From NCBI RefSeq assembly GCF_029223865.1, contig NZ_CP119520.1:3038001-3102000 (forward strand): a stretch of DNA of 64,000 nucleotides, given 5' to 3'. The DNA is from Telluria mixta. GTDB taxonomy: Bacteria; Pseudomonadota; Gammaproteobacteria; Burkholderiales; Burkholderiaceae_D. Of this stretch, positions 45,017 to 53,850 are shown piece by piece; within the stretch, counting starts at the first letter, position 1, and each line of letters opens with the position of its first letter. The notes beneath the pieces are model-generated. The model was not told where the DNA came from and searched no databases. It was given only the letters and a program-made list of their open reading frames with translations. The position numbers and the translations under genes are program-made.

Positions 45017-47005
45017 TCACCAGTTCCTGACGAGCGTCAGCCGGAACGAACGCGCTTCGATCGGGTGGAAGTGCACGTCCTCGCGCGGCGCCGCTTCGCC
45101 TTTCAGCTGCGACGCATAGTAGTAGTCGATGGCCGATGCGCGGCGGTTCGTGAGATTGAACCCTTCCAGCTCCAGCCGCAGGTCGCGGCTCACGCGGTAG
45201 CCGAGGCGGCCGTTCAGGGTCGTGCTGGCGCGCGAGCGCACGCTGTCGTCTTCGACAAGCGGCCGCGGCCCGAAGTACCGCAGGCGCAGCGCGCCTTCCC
45301 ACGGCCCGACCTGGCTCACCGTCAGCGCGAGCTGGGCGACGCCCTCGATCGCTTCCGGAATGCGGTCCTGCCCGGGCGCGACGCCGCGCGAGCGCGCATG
45401 CGCGTAGGCGGCATCGAAGTCGACCGACAACCATTTATACGGTTTATAGTAATTCGAGAACTCGATGCCGATGCGGCGGCTGGGCGGTCCGGCCTCGGTC
45501 GTGCCCTCGTCGCCGACGTAGGTCAGCTCGGAATCGAAGTCCAGGCGGTACAGCGAGATCGCGGATTGCATTTTCGGAATCGCTTCGGTGCGCAGGCCTA
45601 GCTCCATGCCGCGCGAGCGCACGAGGCCCGGCGCCGTCAAGGTGGCGCGCGCATCGTTGCTGTGGAAGCCCTCACCATAGTTCATGTAGAACTCGGTCTG
45701 GCGCCACGGGCCGAACACGACGTTGGCGGACGGGCTGGCCAGCGAATCGCTGCTGTCCACGCCACTGGTGCGCACGCGGAAGCGGTAGTCGTCCGCACGC
45801 AGGCCCACGGTCGAGCGCAGCCACGGGGTCCAGCGCGTGGCGTTCTCGATGAAGGCACCAAGGCTCGTCTCGACGATGTGATCCGCACGCGTCACCGACA
45901 AGGTCCTGCGCGCGGCCGTGCGATACAGGCCGTTGAAGACATTGTCGTTCTGCGCCTCCATGCCGACGGTGATGTCCGACGTCGACGTCTCGCCCTGGTG
46001 TACGTGCCAGCTGTGCGTGGCGTTGACGCCGCCCGTCACGCGCCGGTCCGGCTGGGCGAACTGGTCGCCGTTCACCGGGTCGTTCATGAAGTAGGTGAAG
46101 TCGGACCACAGGTCGAGCTGGTTGCGGATGACGTAGGCGCTCACCTTCGACGCCGAGTCCTGGCCCGTGCGGCGCCATACGCCGGAAAGGCTGAAGCGCT
46201 TCGCTTCTCCACCGTCCGTCGTGTCGATCGCGTCGAAGCGGTCCAGCAGGCCGGCGGCCACGGCGCGCTCGGGAATCTGGTCCGTCGCATTCCAGCGGCC
46301 CCGGTACGCCATCGCCGTCACGCTCCACCCGTTGTTCGCATAGCCGCGGCTGTAGCGCAGCACGCCGTTCAGCTTCTGGTAATCGTTCGGGTGCGTGTAC
46401 GGGCCGTCGTTGTGCAGGGCTTCCAGCGCATACGTCAGCACGCCGTCGTCGATCTCCTTCGATGCGGCCAGCGTCGTGCGCGCATGGCCGTCCTGGCCGA
46501 TGCCGACGGTGGCCACGTTGCGCGCGAGGCGGTTCGCGTAGGTGATAGCTGCGCTGCCGGCCGACGCGAAATCGCCTTCGCGTGCCGAGTACGGGCCCTT
46601 CTTGTAGTCCAGGCGCGCCGTCAGTTCCGGGATCAGGAAGTTCAGGTCCGTCCAGCCCTGGCCGTGCGCGTGGCTGCGCTGGTTGACGGGCATGTCGTCC
46701 AGGTACGTGGCCAGGTCCGTGCCGTGGTCCAGGTTGAAGCCGCGCAGGAAGAACTGGTTCGCCTTGCCTTCGCCGCTGTGCTGGCTGACGATCAGGCCCG
46801 GCGCCGCTTCCAGCAGTTCGCCGGGACGGTACACGGTGCGCATCGCCAGTTCCTTCTGGTTGACGGTGCCTGCACTGGCGGCATCCGCGATGCCCAGCTG
46901 GCTCGTGCGCGCGCCTTCGACGAGCACGCGCTGGATCACGGGATCGTCCGCCCATGCGCAGGCAGGCACGAACAGCGTGGCGAGCAGCAGGGCGATCTTG
47001 CGCAT
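45017..47005 (-). CDS. TonB-dependent outer-membrane receptor
   Basis: The 662-residue receptor has a signal peptide (MRKIALLLATLFVPACAWA), a TonB-box-like start (DPVIQRVLVEG) and a plug domain (ELLEAAPGLIVSQHSGEGKANQFFLRGFNLDHGTDLATYLDD). A 22-strand-type barrel follows, ending in the aromatic VRNW. The plug fits the group often annotated as TonB-dependent receptors for small nutrients or metals. The ligand is unknown. Its ATG shares one base with the stop of the DUF6702 gene, so the two are coupled. Confidence 0.92.
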   Translation of the reverse strand: MRKIALLLATLFVPACAWADDPVIQRVLVEGARTSQLGIADAASAGTVNQKELAMRTVYRPGELLEAAPGLIVSQHSGEGKANQFFLRGFNLDHGTDLATYLDDMPVNQRSHAHGQGWTDLNFLIPELTARLDYKKGPYSAREGDFASAGSAAITYANRLARNVATVGIGQDGHARTTLAASKEIDDGVLTYALEALHNDGPYTHPNDYQKLNGVLRYSRGYANNGWSVTAMAYRGRWNATDQIPERAVAAGLLDRFDAIDTTDGGEAKRFSLSGVWRRTGQDSASKVSAYVIRNQLDLWSDFTYFMNDPVNGDQFAQPDRRVTGGVNATHSWHVHQGETSTSDITVGMEAQNDNVFNGLYRTAARRTLSVTRADHIVETSLGAFIENATRWTPWLRSTVGLRADDYRFRVRTSGVDSSDSLASPSANVVFGPWRQTEFYMNYGEGFHSNDARATLTAPGLVRSRGMELGLRTEAIPKMQSAISLYRLDFDSELTYVGDEGTTEAGPPSRRIGIEFSNYYKPYKWLSVDFDAAYAHARSRGVAPGQDRIPEAIEGVAQLALTVSQVGPWEGALRLRYFGPRPLVEDDSVRSRASTTLNGRLGYRVSRDLRLELEGFNLTNRRASAIDYYYASQLKGEAAPREDVHFHPIEARSFRLTLVRNW

Positions 47006-47490
47006 CAGCGGACGGGGAGTTCGGTGCGGCTGCTGGTAAAGCCGAACGTGCGCACGCTGCCGTTCGCCGTCAGGTTCACGGTGTTCTGCTGGTCGGGCAG
47101 GAAGTCGCTCAGCACGGCGTCGTGGATCGTCTCGATCTTCGACACGGGTGTGCGCACGGCTTCCTGGAACACGACGACGCTGTCCGTGTCGACCGTCAAG
47201 CCCACCCAGTTCAAGGGCAGGCGGCGGCCGTCCTTGTCGGCCAGCCAGAACTGCTTTTCCACGTACTTGCGCAGCACGGCCCGGTCGTCCGGGTCGGACA
47301 GGTCGAACTGGCGCTGGTACAGTTCCGTGAGCAGCGCCTCGACGTCGTGCGCCATGTACGTGTGCACGACTTCCGTGCTGCCCGTGCGCTCGTTGTAGCT
47401 GATGTCGGTGATGCCGGCGTGGAAGCGGTGCGCGGAGGCGTGGATGCATACGCACGCGCACAGCAGCACCAGGATGCGGCGCAGCTTCAC
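47005..47490 (-). CDS. DUF6702 family exported protein
   Basis: The 161-residue protein has a signal peptide (MKLRRILVLLCACVCIHASA). The sequence AHRFHAGITDISYNERTGSTEVVHTYMAHDVEALL at the mature start fits DUF6702. The function is unknown. It is joined tightly on both sides: its ATG overlaps the stop of the M1 peptidase (ATGA), and its stop overlaps the TonB-receptor start by one base. That places it firmly in one functional unit, perhaps as a periplasmic helper. Confidence 0.78.
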   Translation of the reverse strand: MKLRRILVLLCACVCIHASAHRFHAGITDISYNERTGSTEVVHTYMAHDVEALLTELYQRQFDLSDPDDRAVLRKYVEKQFWLADKDGRRLPLNWVGLTVDTDSVVVFQEAVRTPVSKIETIHDAVLSDFLPDQQNTVNLTANGSVRTFGFTSSRTELPVR

Positions 47491-49820
47491 TTGTCCACCT
47501 TTTTCAATTTCTCGTTGAGGTCTCTCATCAGGTTGTCCTTGTCACGCTGGGTCTTGTACAGCTCCAGCCGCGACGGCACTGCCTTGCGTGGCCAGCTGTT
47601 GTTGCTGGTGTCCGTGTCCGCCGTTTCCCAGTACGGGTCCTGCGTCAGCGCGACCATCGGTTCATCCGTGACGATCAGCTTCGTGATCTTCTTCGGGCTG
47701 TAGCGCCACACTTCGGCCGGAATCCGCTCGACGTATTTCTTGCCGCTCGCGAGCGTGATCTCGAGGATGAGCGGCGTCACGAGCCCGCCGACGTTGCCGA
47801 AGTCGACGAGGTACAGATGTTTGCCTTCCTTGAGCAGCGCCTTTTCCCAGTCTTCCAGGTCGCCCAGCGCCTCATTGTACGTGTTGCGGTCGCGGTTCGT
47901 GACGGTGAACTGGTCGTGCTCGTTGTAGAAGTCCTTCAGTTCCGGACGGGAGTCCACGCGGCGCGGCAGGGTGCCCTGGTTGCGCTGGTCCGTGATCGAG
48001 ATCGGTTCAAGGTCATGCTGTGCCTTCTTCCACGCCTTTTCGATTTCCGGATCCTTCGTGCCGACCGTGTATTCGCTGATGCCGTCCACGCTCACGTCGA
48101 CGTTGTCCGTCGTGTAGAACCAGCCGCGCCAGAACCAGTCGAGGTCCGTGCCGGACGCGTCTTCCATCGTGCGGAAGAAATCGGCCGGTGTGGGGCGCTT
48201 GAATTTCCAGCGCTGCGCATACTCTCGGAAAGCGAAGTCGAACAGCTCGCGGCCGAGGATCGTCTCGCGCAGGACGTTCAGCGCCGTCGCGGGCTTCGCG
48301 TACGCGTTGTTGCCGCGCTGCGTGACGGATTCCGAGTTCGTCATAACGGGCACCTGGTTGCGGCTCTTCATGTAGTCGACGATGTTGCGCGCTTCGCCGC
48401 GGCGCGACGGGTAGTGCTCTTCCCACGCCTGCTCGGCCAGGAATTGCATGAACGAGTTCAGGCCCTCGTCCATCCACGTCCACTGGCGTTCGTCCGAGTT
48501 GACGATCATTGGGAAGTAGTTGTGGCCCACCTCGTGGATGATCACGCTGATCAGGCCATACTTCGTGTTCTTCGAATATGTCAGTTCACCCGTTTTCTTG
48601 TCCTTCACGGGCCGGCCGCCGTTGAACGAGATCATCGGGTATTCCATGCCGCCCACCGGACCGTTCACGGAGATCGCGACGGGGTACGGATAGTCGAACG
48701 CGTACCTGTTGTACTCGGCGATCGTGTGGATGATGGCCTGCGTGGAGTACTGCTCCCACAGCGGGTTGCCTTCCTTCGGGTAGAACGACATGGCCAGCAC
48801 GTTCGTCCCGTTCTTTTTAAAACCCTGCGCGTCCCAGATGAATTTGCGGCTCGATGCCCACGCGAAGTCGCGCACGTTGGCCGCCTTGAAGCGCCATGTC
48901 GTCGTCGTCGCGGCCCTTTGCTTCTCGTTCGCCGCCGCTTCCTGCTGCGTGACGATGACGACGGGTTTGTCGGCCGTGCGCGCCCGCGCGAGGCGGTCGC
49001 GCTGGGTGGCAGTCAGCACGGCGCCGGCGTTCTGCAACTCGCCCGTCGCGGCGACGATATGGTCGGCGGGCACGGTCAGTTCGACGTCGTAGTCGCCGAA
49101 TTCCAGCGTGAACTCGCCGTCGCCCACGTACTGCTTGTTCTGCCAGCCGTGCGCGTCGTAGTACGCGGCCATGCGCGGGAACCACTGGGCGATCTCGAAC
49201 AGGTCGTTCTTGTCTTCCTTGTCGAAGCGCTCGAAGCCCATGCGGCGTCCGAGCACGGTCGTCTCGGGCACGTTGAAGCTCCACGCGATGTCGAACGCAA
49301 CGCGTGCGCCGGGTTTCAGCGGCTCGGCCAGGTCGATGCGCATCATCGTCTTGTTGACCGTGGTGCGCAGCGGGCGGCCGTTGCGGTCCGTCACGGAGGT
49401 GATGTCGAAGCCGCCCTGGAACTTCGCGCTCTCGACGAGGAAGCGGGCCGATTCGAACGGCGTACCGCCCGACCGCCACGCCTCGCGCGACGGGTAACTG
49501 GCGATGCGGCGGTTGTCGGAATCGGCGCGGAACATGTTCTGGTCCAGCTGCACCCACAGGTACGCCAGCGTGTCCGGCGAGTTGTTGTGGTACGTGATCG
49601 TCTCCGAACCGGTGACGGCGCGCTTCGCTTCGTCCAGCGTGGCGCGGATGCGGTAGTCGGCGCGCTGCTGCCAGTACGCGCGGCCAGGCGCGCCGGACGC
49701 GGTGCGGGTGTCGGTGGGCGTGGGAAGCAGTTCGTCCAGCTGGCGGAATTTGTCGTCGAAGGTCTGGGCGTGGGTGGCCGAGGCGAGGACGAGCAGGGCG
49801 ATGGTGGTCAGGCGTTTCAT
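47487..49820 (-). CDS. Exported M1 family metallopeptidase (paralog A)
   Basis: The 777-residue protein has a signal peptide (MKRLTTIALLVLASATHA) and an M1 fold. Zinc site HEVGH has His429, Glu430 and His433, with third ligand Glu452 in WMDEGLNSF. The exopeptidase-type motif is the variant GGMEYP in GPVGGMEYPMISFNG. The C-terminal part is a family-specific domain ending in SRLELYKTQRDKDNLMRDLNEKLKK. It should act in the periplasm. It is a close paralog of the gene directly upstream, sharing nearly all motifs, so a tandem duplication is evident. Confidence 0.9.
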   Translation of the reverse strand: MKRLTTIALLVLASATHAQTFDDKFRQLDELLPTPTDTRTASGAPGRAYWQQRADYRIRATLDEAKRAVTGSETITYHNNSPDTLAYLWVQLDQNMFRADSDNRRIASYPSREAWRSGGTPFESARFLVESAKFQGGFDITSVTDRNGRPLRTTVNKTMMRIDLAEPLKPGARVAFDIAWSFNVPETTVLGRRMGFERFDKEDKNDLFEIAQWFPRMAAYYDAHGWQNKQYVGDGEFTLEFGDYDVELTVPADHIVAATGELQNAGAVLTATQRDRLARARTADKPVVIVTQQEAAANEKQRAATTTTWRFKAANVRDFAWASSRKFIWDAQGFKKNGTNVLAMSFYPKEGNPLWEQYSTQAIIHTIAEYNRYAFDYPYPVAISVNGPVGGMEYPMISFNGGRPVKDKKTGELTYSKNTKYGLISVIIHEVGHNYFPMIVNSDERQWTWMDEGLNSFMQFLAEQAWEEHYPSRRGEARNIVDYMKSRNQVPVMTNSESVTQRGNNAYAKPATALNVLRETILGRELFDFAFREYAQRWKFKRPTPADFFRTMEDASGTDLDWFWRGWFYTTDNVDVSVDGISEYTVGTKDPEIEKAWKKAQHDLEPISITDQRNQGTLPRRVDSRPELKDFYNEHDQFTVTNRDRNTYNEALGDLEDWEKALLKEGKHLYLVDFGNVGGLVTPLILEITLASGKKYVERIPAEVWRYSPKKITKLIVTDEPMVALTQDPYWETADTDTSNNSWPRKAVPSRLELYKTQRDKDNLMRDLNEKLKKVDK

Positions 49821-49830
49821 GTCGGTGTCT

Positions 49831-49871
49831 AAAGTGAAAACGGCAACGGCACCTCGTGGGCGCCGTTGCCG
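49831..49871 (-). terminator. Terminator-like hairpin between the two M1 genes
   Basis: On the minus strand a perfect 10-base stem (CGGCAACGGC with GCCGTTGCCG, 49871-49862 and 49850-49841) has an 11-base loop and is followed by TTTTCACTTT. It lies ten bases before the start of the downstream M1 gene, so it may attenuate transcription within the operon. Confidence 0.65.
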
Positions 49872-49890
49872 AGGGCAGACGTAGGGCGTG

Positions 49891-52251
49891 TTATTCCGCC
49901 TTGTCGTCCTTGGTCTTCAGTTTTTCGTTGAAGTCCCTCATGAGGTTGTCCTTGTCATGCTCGGTCTTGTACAACTCCAGGCGCGACGGGGTCGCCTTGC
50001 GCGGCCAGCTGTTGTTGCTGGTGTCCGTGTCGGCGGTCTCCCAATTCGGATCCTGCGTCAGCGCGACCATCGGCTCGTCCGTGATGATCAGCTTCGTGAT
50101 CTTCTTCGGCGTGTAGCGCCACACCTCGGCCGGGATGCGCTCGACGTACTTCTTCCCGCTTTGCAGAGTGATCTCCAGCACGAGCGGCGTCACGAGGCCA
50201 CCGAGGTTGCTGAAGTCGACGAGGTACAGATGCTTGCCTTCCTTGAGCAGGTTCTTCTCCCAGTCTTCCAGCTCGCCGATCGCTTCGTTGTACTTGTTGC
50301 GGTCGCGGTTCGTGACCGTGAACTCGTCATGCTCGTTATAGAAATCCTTCAGCTCCGGCTCGGAGTCCACGCGGCGCGGCAAGGTGCCCTTGTTGCGCTG
50401 GTCCGTGATCGAGATCGGTTCCGCCTCGCGCTGCGCCTTCTTCCACGCCTTTTCGATTGCCGGGTCCTTCGTGCCGACCGTGTATTCGCTGATGCCGTCG
50501 ACGCTGACGTCCACGTGGTCCGTCGTGTAGAACCAGCCGCGCCAGAACCAGTCGAGGTCCGTGCCCGACGCGTCTTCCATCGTGCGGAAGAAGTCGGACG
50601 GCGTCGGGCGCTTGAACTTCCAGCGCTGCGCGTATTCACGGAACGCGAAGTCGAACAGCTCGCGGCCCAGCACCGTCTCGCGCAGGACGATCAGCGCGGC
50701 CGTCGGTTTCGCGTACGCGTTGTAGCCGAGGGCGGCGATGGATTCCGAGTTCGTCATGATGGGCACCTGGTTGGTGCTCTTCATGTAGTCGACGATGGCG
50801 CGCGGTTCGCCGCGCGACTGCGGGTAGTGCTCTTCCCACGCCTGTTCGGCCAGGTATTGCAGGAAGCTGTTCAGGCCCTCGTCCATCCACGTCCACTGGC
50901 GCTCGTCCGAGTTGACGATCATCGGGAAGTAGTTGTGGCCCACTTCGTGGATCACGACGCCGATCAGGCCATACTTGGTGCGGCTGGAGTACGTGAGCTC
51001 GCCCGTCTTCTTGTCCTTGGTCGGACGCGGGCCGTTAAAGCAGATCATCGGGTATTCCATGCCGCCGACCGGACCGTTCACGGAAATCGCGACAGGATAC
51101 GGATAGTCGAACGAATACTTGTTGTACTCGGCGATCGTGTGGATCACGGCGGCCGTCGAGTATTTTTCCCACAACGGGTTGCCTTCCTTCGGGTAGAACG
51201 ACTGCGCCAGCACGTTGGTCGCGTCCTTCTTGAAGCCTTGCGCGTCCCAGATGAACTTGCGGCTCGACGCCCATGCGAAATCGCGCACGTTTTTCGCGCG
51301 GAAGCGCCACGTCTTCGTGCCGCTGGCGCGGGTCTTTTCGCGCGCCTCGGCCTCGGCCTGCGTCGCGATGATCACGGGCTTCGTCGCCGTGCGTGCCTGC
51401 TCCAGGCGTTGGCGCTGCGCGGCGGTCAGCACGTCGCCCGGGTTCTGCAGCTCGCCCGTGCTGGCCACGATGTGGTCGGCGGGGACGGTGAGCTGCACGT
51501 CGTAGTCGCCGAATTCCAAGGTGAATTCGCCCGTGCCGAGGAATTGCTTGTGCTGCCAGCCCGTCACGTCGTAGTACGCGGCCATGCGCGGGAACCACTG
51601 GGCGATCTCGAACAGGTCGTTCTTGTCCTCGTCGAATTTTTCGTAGCCGGAGCGGCCGCCGAGCACCTTCTGCTCGTTGATGTTGTAGCTCCAGTCGATC
51701 GAGAACGCGACCTTCGCGCCCGGTTTCAGGGGCTGCGGCAGGTCGATGCGCATCATCGTGCGGTTGATGACGACGTGCAGCGGACGACCGATGGAGTCCT
51801 TTACGGCGGCGATGTTAAAACCGCCGTCGAACGTGCTCTTTTCCAGCACGGAGCGCAGCGCGTCGAATTTATAGCCGTCTTCCGGCCCGCGCGCCTTGGC
51901 CCAGGCGTCGCGCGAGGGGACGGTGGCCGTCATGCGCGCGTCGGAATCGCGCTTGTAAATGTTCTGGTCGAGCTGGACCCACAGGTAGGACAGCGTGTCG
52001 GGCGAATTGTTGTGATACGTGATCGTCTCGGTGCCGCTGATCGCGCGCTTGCCTTCGTCCAGCGTGGCGCGGATCGCATAGTCGGCGCGCTGCTGCCAGT
52101 AGGCGTGTCCCGGGGCGCCGGAGGCGGTGCGGATCGTCGTCGGGGTGGGCAGCAATTCGTCGAGCTGGCGGAACTTGTCGTCGAAAGGTTCCGCCGCGAT
52201 TGCCCCCAAGCTGAGGCATAGCGCCGCCAGGCCGATCGGGAAACGTATCAT
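49891..52251 (-). CDS. Exported M1 family metallopeptidase (paralog B)
   Basis: The 786-residue paralog of the next gene has a signal peptide (MIRFPIGLAALCLSLGAIAA). The mature start EPFDDKFRQLDELLPTPTTIRTASGAPGHAYWQQRADY is almost identical to paralog A. Zinc ligands are His435, His439 and Glu458 in the same HEVGH/WMDEGLNSF arrangement, with GGMEYP. It is the first gene of the minus-strand operon leading through paralog A and DUF6702 to the receptor. Its promoter must lie in 52252-52630. Both copies look functional. Confidence 0.9.
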   Translation of the reverse strand: MIRFPIGLAALCLSLGAIAAEPFDDKFRQLDELLPTPTTIRTASGAPGHAYWQQRADYAIRATLDEGKRAISGTETITYHNNSPDTLSYLWVQLDQNIYKRDSDARMTATVPSRDAWAKARGPEDGYKFDALRSVLEKSTFDGGFNIAAVKDSIGRPLHVVINRTMMRIDLPQPLKPGAKVAFSIDWSYNINEQKVLGGRSGYEKFDEDKNDLFEIAQWFPRMAAYYDVTGWQHKQFLGTGEFTLEFGDYDVQLTVPADHIVASTGELQNPGDVLTAAQRQRLEQARTATKPVIIATQAEAEAREKTRASGTKTWRFRAKNVRDFAWASSRKFIWDAQGFKKDATNVLAQSFYPKEGNPLWEKYSTAAVIHTIAEYNKYSFDYPYPVAISVNGPVGGMEYPMICFNGPRPTKDKKTGELTYSSRTKYGLIGVVIHEVGHNYFPMIVNSDERQWTWMDEGLNSFLQYLAEQAWEEHYPQSRGEPRAIVDYMKSTNQVPIMTNSESIAALGYNAYAKPTAALIVLRETVLGRELFDFAFREYAQRWKFKRPTPSDFFRTMEDASGTDLDWFWRGWFYTTDHVDVSVDGISEYTVGTKDPAIEKAWKKAQREAEPISITDQRNKGTLPRRVDSEPELKDFYNEHDEFTVTNRDRNKYNEAIGELEDWEKNLLKEGKHLYLVDFSNLGGLVTPLVLEITLQSGKKYVERIPAEVWRYTPKKITKLIITDEPMVALTQDPNWETADTDTSNNSWPRKATPSRLELYKTEHDKDNLMRDFNEKLKTKDDKAE

Positions 52252-52630
52252 ATTTACCCTGCATTCATGGTTGAAAGAAGGAAAATATTCTAGTCTTGGC
52301 GTTCAGCCATTTCCTTATTTGATGTGTAACAAGACTGATACATACGGATGGGCGTGGCGCGTGCGATACGGTCGGACATGCGGACACAGGATCGGACACT
52401 GAGCGGACACCGCGGGCGGACACCATCAAGGTTCTCGTTGAAATTCTGGACGGCGATCGACTGGCCGGCAGGCATCAGGCTATCACAGCCGCCAGAAGGC
52501 CCGTTTCCCTTGCTTGTAAGTACAGAAACTTTCGGATTGCGACAATTGGTGAGATTTGCATATAGACAAGAGTCTTATACTTAAGGAATTATCTATACAG
52601 GTTAGCGGCGTACGGCTGGCCAGGGGACGG
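52252..52630. other. Divergent intergenic region with a CGGACA box array
   Basis: These 379 bases separate the M1 operon (minus) from the diguanylate cyclase gene (plus). Five copies of CGGACA start at 52373, 52381, 52393, 52404 and 52417, spaced 8 to 13 bases, in the same orientation. The part next to the M1 start and the part near 52540-52600 are AT-rich, as expected for promoters. No ORF is convincing. Confidence 0.55.
52373..52422. repeat. Array of five CGGACA hexamers
   Basis: Direct repeats with near-helical spacing in a promoter-bearing region suggest a regulator-binding array. The regulator is not identifiable. Four of the five are extended to CGGACAC. Confidence 0.6.
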
Positions 52631-53836
52631 ATGGACGCTTTCACACTCATCGTGGCCGCCGCGCTGGCGGCATTGACCATGGCGGCCAGCATGGGGCTGT
52701 TGTACCTCGCCAGCGCGCGCCAGGCCTGTCTCGTCGACTGGACGGTCGCCGCCGCACTGTTCGCCCTGAGCAACGGGCTGGGCGCCATCGGCCTGCACCA
52801 GCAGGCGAGCCCCATCCTGTTCATCGCCTGCGTCAACGCGCTCCACATCGGCGGCCACTTCGGCATGCTGGCCGGCGTGCGGCGCCACCTCCACCTGGCG
52901 CCGGGCTGGCACTGGGGTGTCGTCCTGATGGCCGGCCTGCTGGCGGCGCACGGGTTGCTGGCCGTGCGCGAGGCGCCGCTGTACCGGCTCGTGCTGTTCA
53001 CACCCTTCGTCGGCGCGCTCAACCTCGGTGCCGCGTGGCTGCTGTGGCGCCGGAGCGAGCGCGAGGCGCGCGCGGCGCACCTGCCGCTGATCGTGCTGCA
53101 GGTTCTGTCCGCGCTGCAGCAGGCTGCGCGCGTCGCGATTATGCTCGCGTACGACGGCCACCCGCCGGGCTTCCTGGGCGGCGATTTCTTCCGCACGTCG
53201 GGCGCGCTGGCGATGCTCGCGTACATGTCGCTGGCGACGATGTGCTGTGCGCTGATCGTGAGCCACCAGCAGACGCTGGCGCTGCGCCGCGCCTCGCTGA
53301 CGGACGTGCTGACCGGCTGGCTGAACCGGCGCGCGCTGCACGATATCGCCACGCGCGACTTCCGCCGCTGCCGCCGCACCGGTTCGGCCATGTACTTCAT
53401 CACGTTCGACATCGACCACTTCAAGCCCATCAACGACCGCTACGGCCACGGCGTGGGCGACGCGGCGATCTGCCACGTGACGGCGCTCTCGGCGCGCGTG
53501 CTGCGCGGGTATGACGCAGTGTTCCGCATCGGCGGCGAGGAATTCGCGGTGCTGGTCGTCGGCGAACACGCGGGGAACGTGTGCGCCATGGCCGAACGCC
53601 TGCGCGAGGCGGTGGTCGCGGCGCCGCTGACCGTCGAGGGGAAGCCGGTCGCGATGACCGTCAGCGTGGGCGTGGCAGCGCTGGATGCGCACGACCACAA
53701 ATGGGAAGAGATCCTGCGCCGCGCGGACGAGGCGCTGTACCACGCCAAGCAGAACGGCCGCAACCGCGTCAGCGTGCATGGCCGCGACGTCGCGGGCCGC
53801 GGCCAGGTGACGCGGTTGCAGGCGGTGGGTGCCTGA
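52631..53836 (+). CDS. Membrane diguanylate cyclase (GGDEF)
   Basis: The 401-residue protein has about six N-terminal membrane helices (residues 1-200) as the sensor and a C-terminal GGDEF domain. The active site is GGEEF at residues 301-305, the competent variant. An RxxD inhibitory site (RGYD) sits five residues before it, so product feedback is expected. It makes cyclic di-GMP. The start at 52631 has an aggggac ribosome site; an ATG at 52556 is in frame but would add a polar stretch. Its stop is 14 bases from the converging amylase gene. Confidence 0.9.
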   Translation: MDAFTLIVAAALAALTMAASMGLLYLASARQACLVDWTVAAALFALSNGLGAIGLHQQASPILFIACVNALHIGGHFGMLAGVRRHLHLAPGWHWGVVLMAGLLAAHGLLAVREAPLYRLVLFTPFVGALNLGAAWLLWRRSEREARAAHLPLIVLQVLSALQQAARVAIMLAYDGHPPGFLGGDFFRTSGALAMLAYMSLATMCCALIVSHQQTLALRRASLTDVLTGWLNRRALHDIATRDFRRCRRTGSAMYFITFDIDHFKPINDRYGHGVGDAAICHVTALSARVLRGYDAVFRIGGEEFAVLVVGEHAGNVCAMAERLREAVVAAPLTVEGKPVAMTVSVGVAALDAHDHKWEEILRRADEALYHAKQNGRNRVSVHGRDVAGRGQVTRLQAVGA

Positions 53837-53850
53837 GCCGCGTCTTCTGT

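Noticed and set aside
52290..52475. 61-codon minus-strand frame over the CGGACA array
   Set aside because: It has no ribosome site, its sequence is the translation of the hexamer array and its surroundings, and it lies in a promoter region.
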